From contig JALRGK010000044.1 of assembly GCA_023253415.1 (NCBI GenBank), positions 1 through 13,937 on the forward strand: a DNA stretch of 13,937 bases, read 5' to 3'. Shown piece after piece: positions 12,963 through 13,937 of this stretch. Position numbers and translations under genes: made by a program. The DNA comes from Rhodocyclaceae bacterium. GTDB lineage: Bacteria > Pseudomonadota > Gammaproteobacteria > Burkholderiales > Rhodocyclaceae. Position 1 is the stretch's first letter. Every line of letters starts with the position of its first letter. A model generated the notes under the pieces. The model saw only the letters and a program-made list of their open reading frames with translations. It was not told the DNA's origin and searched no databases.

Positions 12963-13937
12963 TCACTTCAACAAAAAATCTCGTAACCTGGCCGCGTCAC
13001 CGCTGGCCACAATACGTCCGGCCTTAGTGGCCTTCTGGTGCACATACATCGGATCGTAATATTCACGCAGCAAAACGGTAATCCAAGCACGGTGGCCTTC
13101 TACCGCGCCACGAGCAGCCTGATCCCCCAATGCTTCGGCCATCATGGCGGCCGCCCGTTGATACCGCTCGCCGCCCAAACGCTTCTGGATATTGGCCAGA
13201 CTCTGCTGTAAATGCGCCTTGAATCGCTCAAATCCTGTCTCGGCACCCAAAGCAGCCTCGTGGTCGGCCAGCTGATTCACCACGTAATCCTGGAGAATCC
13301 GGCTCACCCGGTTATCGAATTCATCTTCGAGCCAGACGATGGGGGCCTGCGCCATCTGTCGGAACAACGAATCCGGGAGTGAACAGCTGCCGATAAAGTG
13401 CCCTTCATCTTCCACTACGAAGGCCGGGCACCCCGCCGCGTTCAGGTGCAGCAGTCGTAATGCGAGACGATGTTCGAAATCAATCTGAGCTGGTTGCCCA
13501 TTCACCCGCTTACCAAAACTGGAACCACGGTGATTGGCACAGCCTTCCAGATCCAAGGCATTGGGTAATGTGGCCAGCAACTCGGTTTTGCCCGTTCCGG
13601 TCATGCCACCCACCACCATCAGCGGCAGATTAGCCACAACCGCTTCCGTGGTGTCCATCAGAAAATGCCGCATGGCCTTATAGCCACCGGTAATCCGCGG
13701 ATAAACGATACCAACTTCCTCGGCCATCCAGCGTTGCACGGTCTGCGAACGCAGTCCGCCGCGGAAGCAGAATAGATAACCCTCCGGGTGTTGCCGAGCG
13801 AAGTCGGTCCAGGCAGCAATACGCTCATCACGCACCGTGCCCGACACCAGCTGGTGCCCCAGCACAATGGCGGCATCCTGCCCCTGTTGCTTGTAACAGG
13901 TGCCCACCTGCGCCCGCTCGTCATCCGTCATCAACGG
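12963..13937 (-). CDS. selU: tRNA 2-selenouridine synthase SelU/MnmH (5' end outside window)
   Basis: The 324 visible residues lack roughly the first 40 of a family of about 360. The enzyme converts 2-thiouridine at the wobble position of certain tRNAs to 2-selenouridine via a geranylated intermediate. The rhodanese domain has its catalytic Cys57 (fragment numbering) in FCFRGGLRSQ and the earlier conserved DDERAQVGTCYKQQGQDAAIVLGH; a P-loop GGMTGTGKT (110-118) follows, then DLEGCANHRGSSFG (129-142) and VVEDEGHFIGS. The ending EYYDPMYVHQ...KAGRIV is also characteristic. The missing N-terminus should carry the first rhodanese motif. The frame is open to the window edge (first codon CCG), so this is a truncation by the window only. 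It implies selenophosphate synthase (selD) elsewhere in the genome. Confidence 0.95.
   Translation of the reverse strand, partial: PLMTDDERAQVGTCYKQQGQDAAIVLGHQLVSGTVRDERIAAWTDFARQHPEGYLFCFRGGLRSQTVQRWMAEEVGIVYPRITGGYKAMRHFLMDTTEAVVANLPLMVVGGMTGTGKTELLATLPNALDLEGCANHRGSSFGKRVNGQPAQIDFEHRLALRLLHLNAAGCPAFVVEDEGHFIGSCSLPDSLFRQMAQAPIVWLEDEFDNRVSRILQDYVVNQLADHEAALGAETGFERFKAHLQQSLANIQKRLGGERYQRAAAMMAEALGDQAARGAVEGHRAWITVLLREYYDPMYVHQKATKAGRIVASGDAARLRDFLLK

Noticed and set aside
1..13937. Novel defence, mobile or biosynthetic system
   Set aside because: All but one gene fall in known families with ordinary chromosomal roles; no transposase, integrase, toxin-antitoxin pair, nuclease cluster, CRISPR array or attachment site is visible.

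Overview
The window is ordinary chromosomal sequence from a proteobacterium. All recognised proteins have proteobacterial architecture. A flavocytochrome c sulfide dehydrogenase pair (FccA/FccB, or SoxE/SoxF-like) suggests a sulfide- or thiosulfate-oxidising member of the Beta- or Gammaproteobacteria. The 85-residue IF-1 with a C-terminal tail after the usual core looks more betaproteobacterial, but this is inference and no marker here fixes the species. There are no rRNA or tRNA genes, CRISPR arrays, transposases or phage genes. Coding density is very high; the longest gap without a gene is about 225 bases (5401-5625).

Layout. (1) 1-1172: the 3' end of a glycine-zipper protein made of 24-residue tandem repeats, convergent with a DUF454 (YbaN-like) membrane protein and an unrecognised 155-residue protein. 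(2) 1245-2701: a YkgJ-type cysteine-cluster protein and an S58/P1-family self-processing peptidase, both on the plus strand. (3) 2725-4339 (minus): fccA-fccB with a good sigma70-like promoter. (4) 4440-5400 (minus): an alpha/beta-hydrolase carboxylesterase downstream of a stand-alone infA that starts with TTG. (5) 5626-6333 (plus): fluoride channel CrcB/Fluc and a DUF190 protein. (6) 6360-12958: a complete phosphate-starvation module. phoU-phoB-phoR on the plus strand converges on pstS-pstC-pstA-pstB on the minus strand. Each unit has a recognisable Pho box at its promoter end, and the last genes, phoR and pstB, overlap tail to tail by 20 bases. (7) 12963-13937 (minus): selU (mnmH), cut by the window end.

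How the genes work together. PstS binds periplasmic phosphate and PstCAB imports it. PhoU relays transporter state to the kinase PhoR, which phosphorylates PhoB, and PhoB should then bind the Pho boxes at both ends of the module, making a closed autoregulatory circuit. FccA and FccB form a periplasmic sulfide-oxidising flavocytochrome. The other genes are housekeeping functions (translation initiation, fluoride export, tRNA selenation) or are poorly characterised.

I found no convincing undescribed multi-gene system. The most notable items are a perfect 21-base palindrome inside the conserved 5' coding region of the esterase, a three-unit Pho box before phoU, the phoR/pstB antisense overlap, a processed-looking stem-loop between pstS and pstC, a palindrome over the infA promoter, and the regular 24-residue glycine-zipper repeats.
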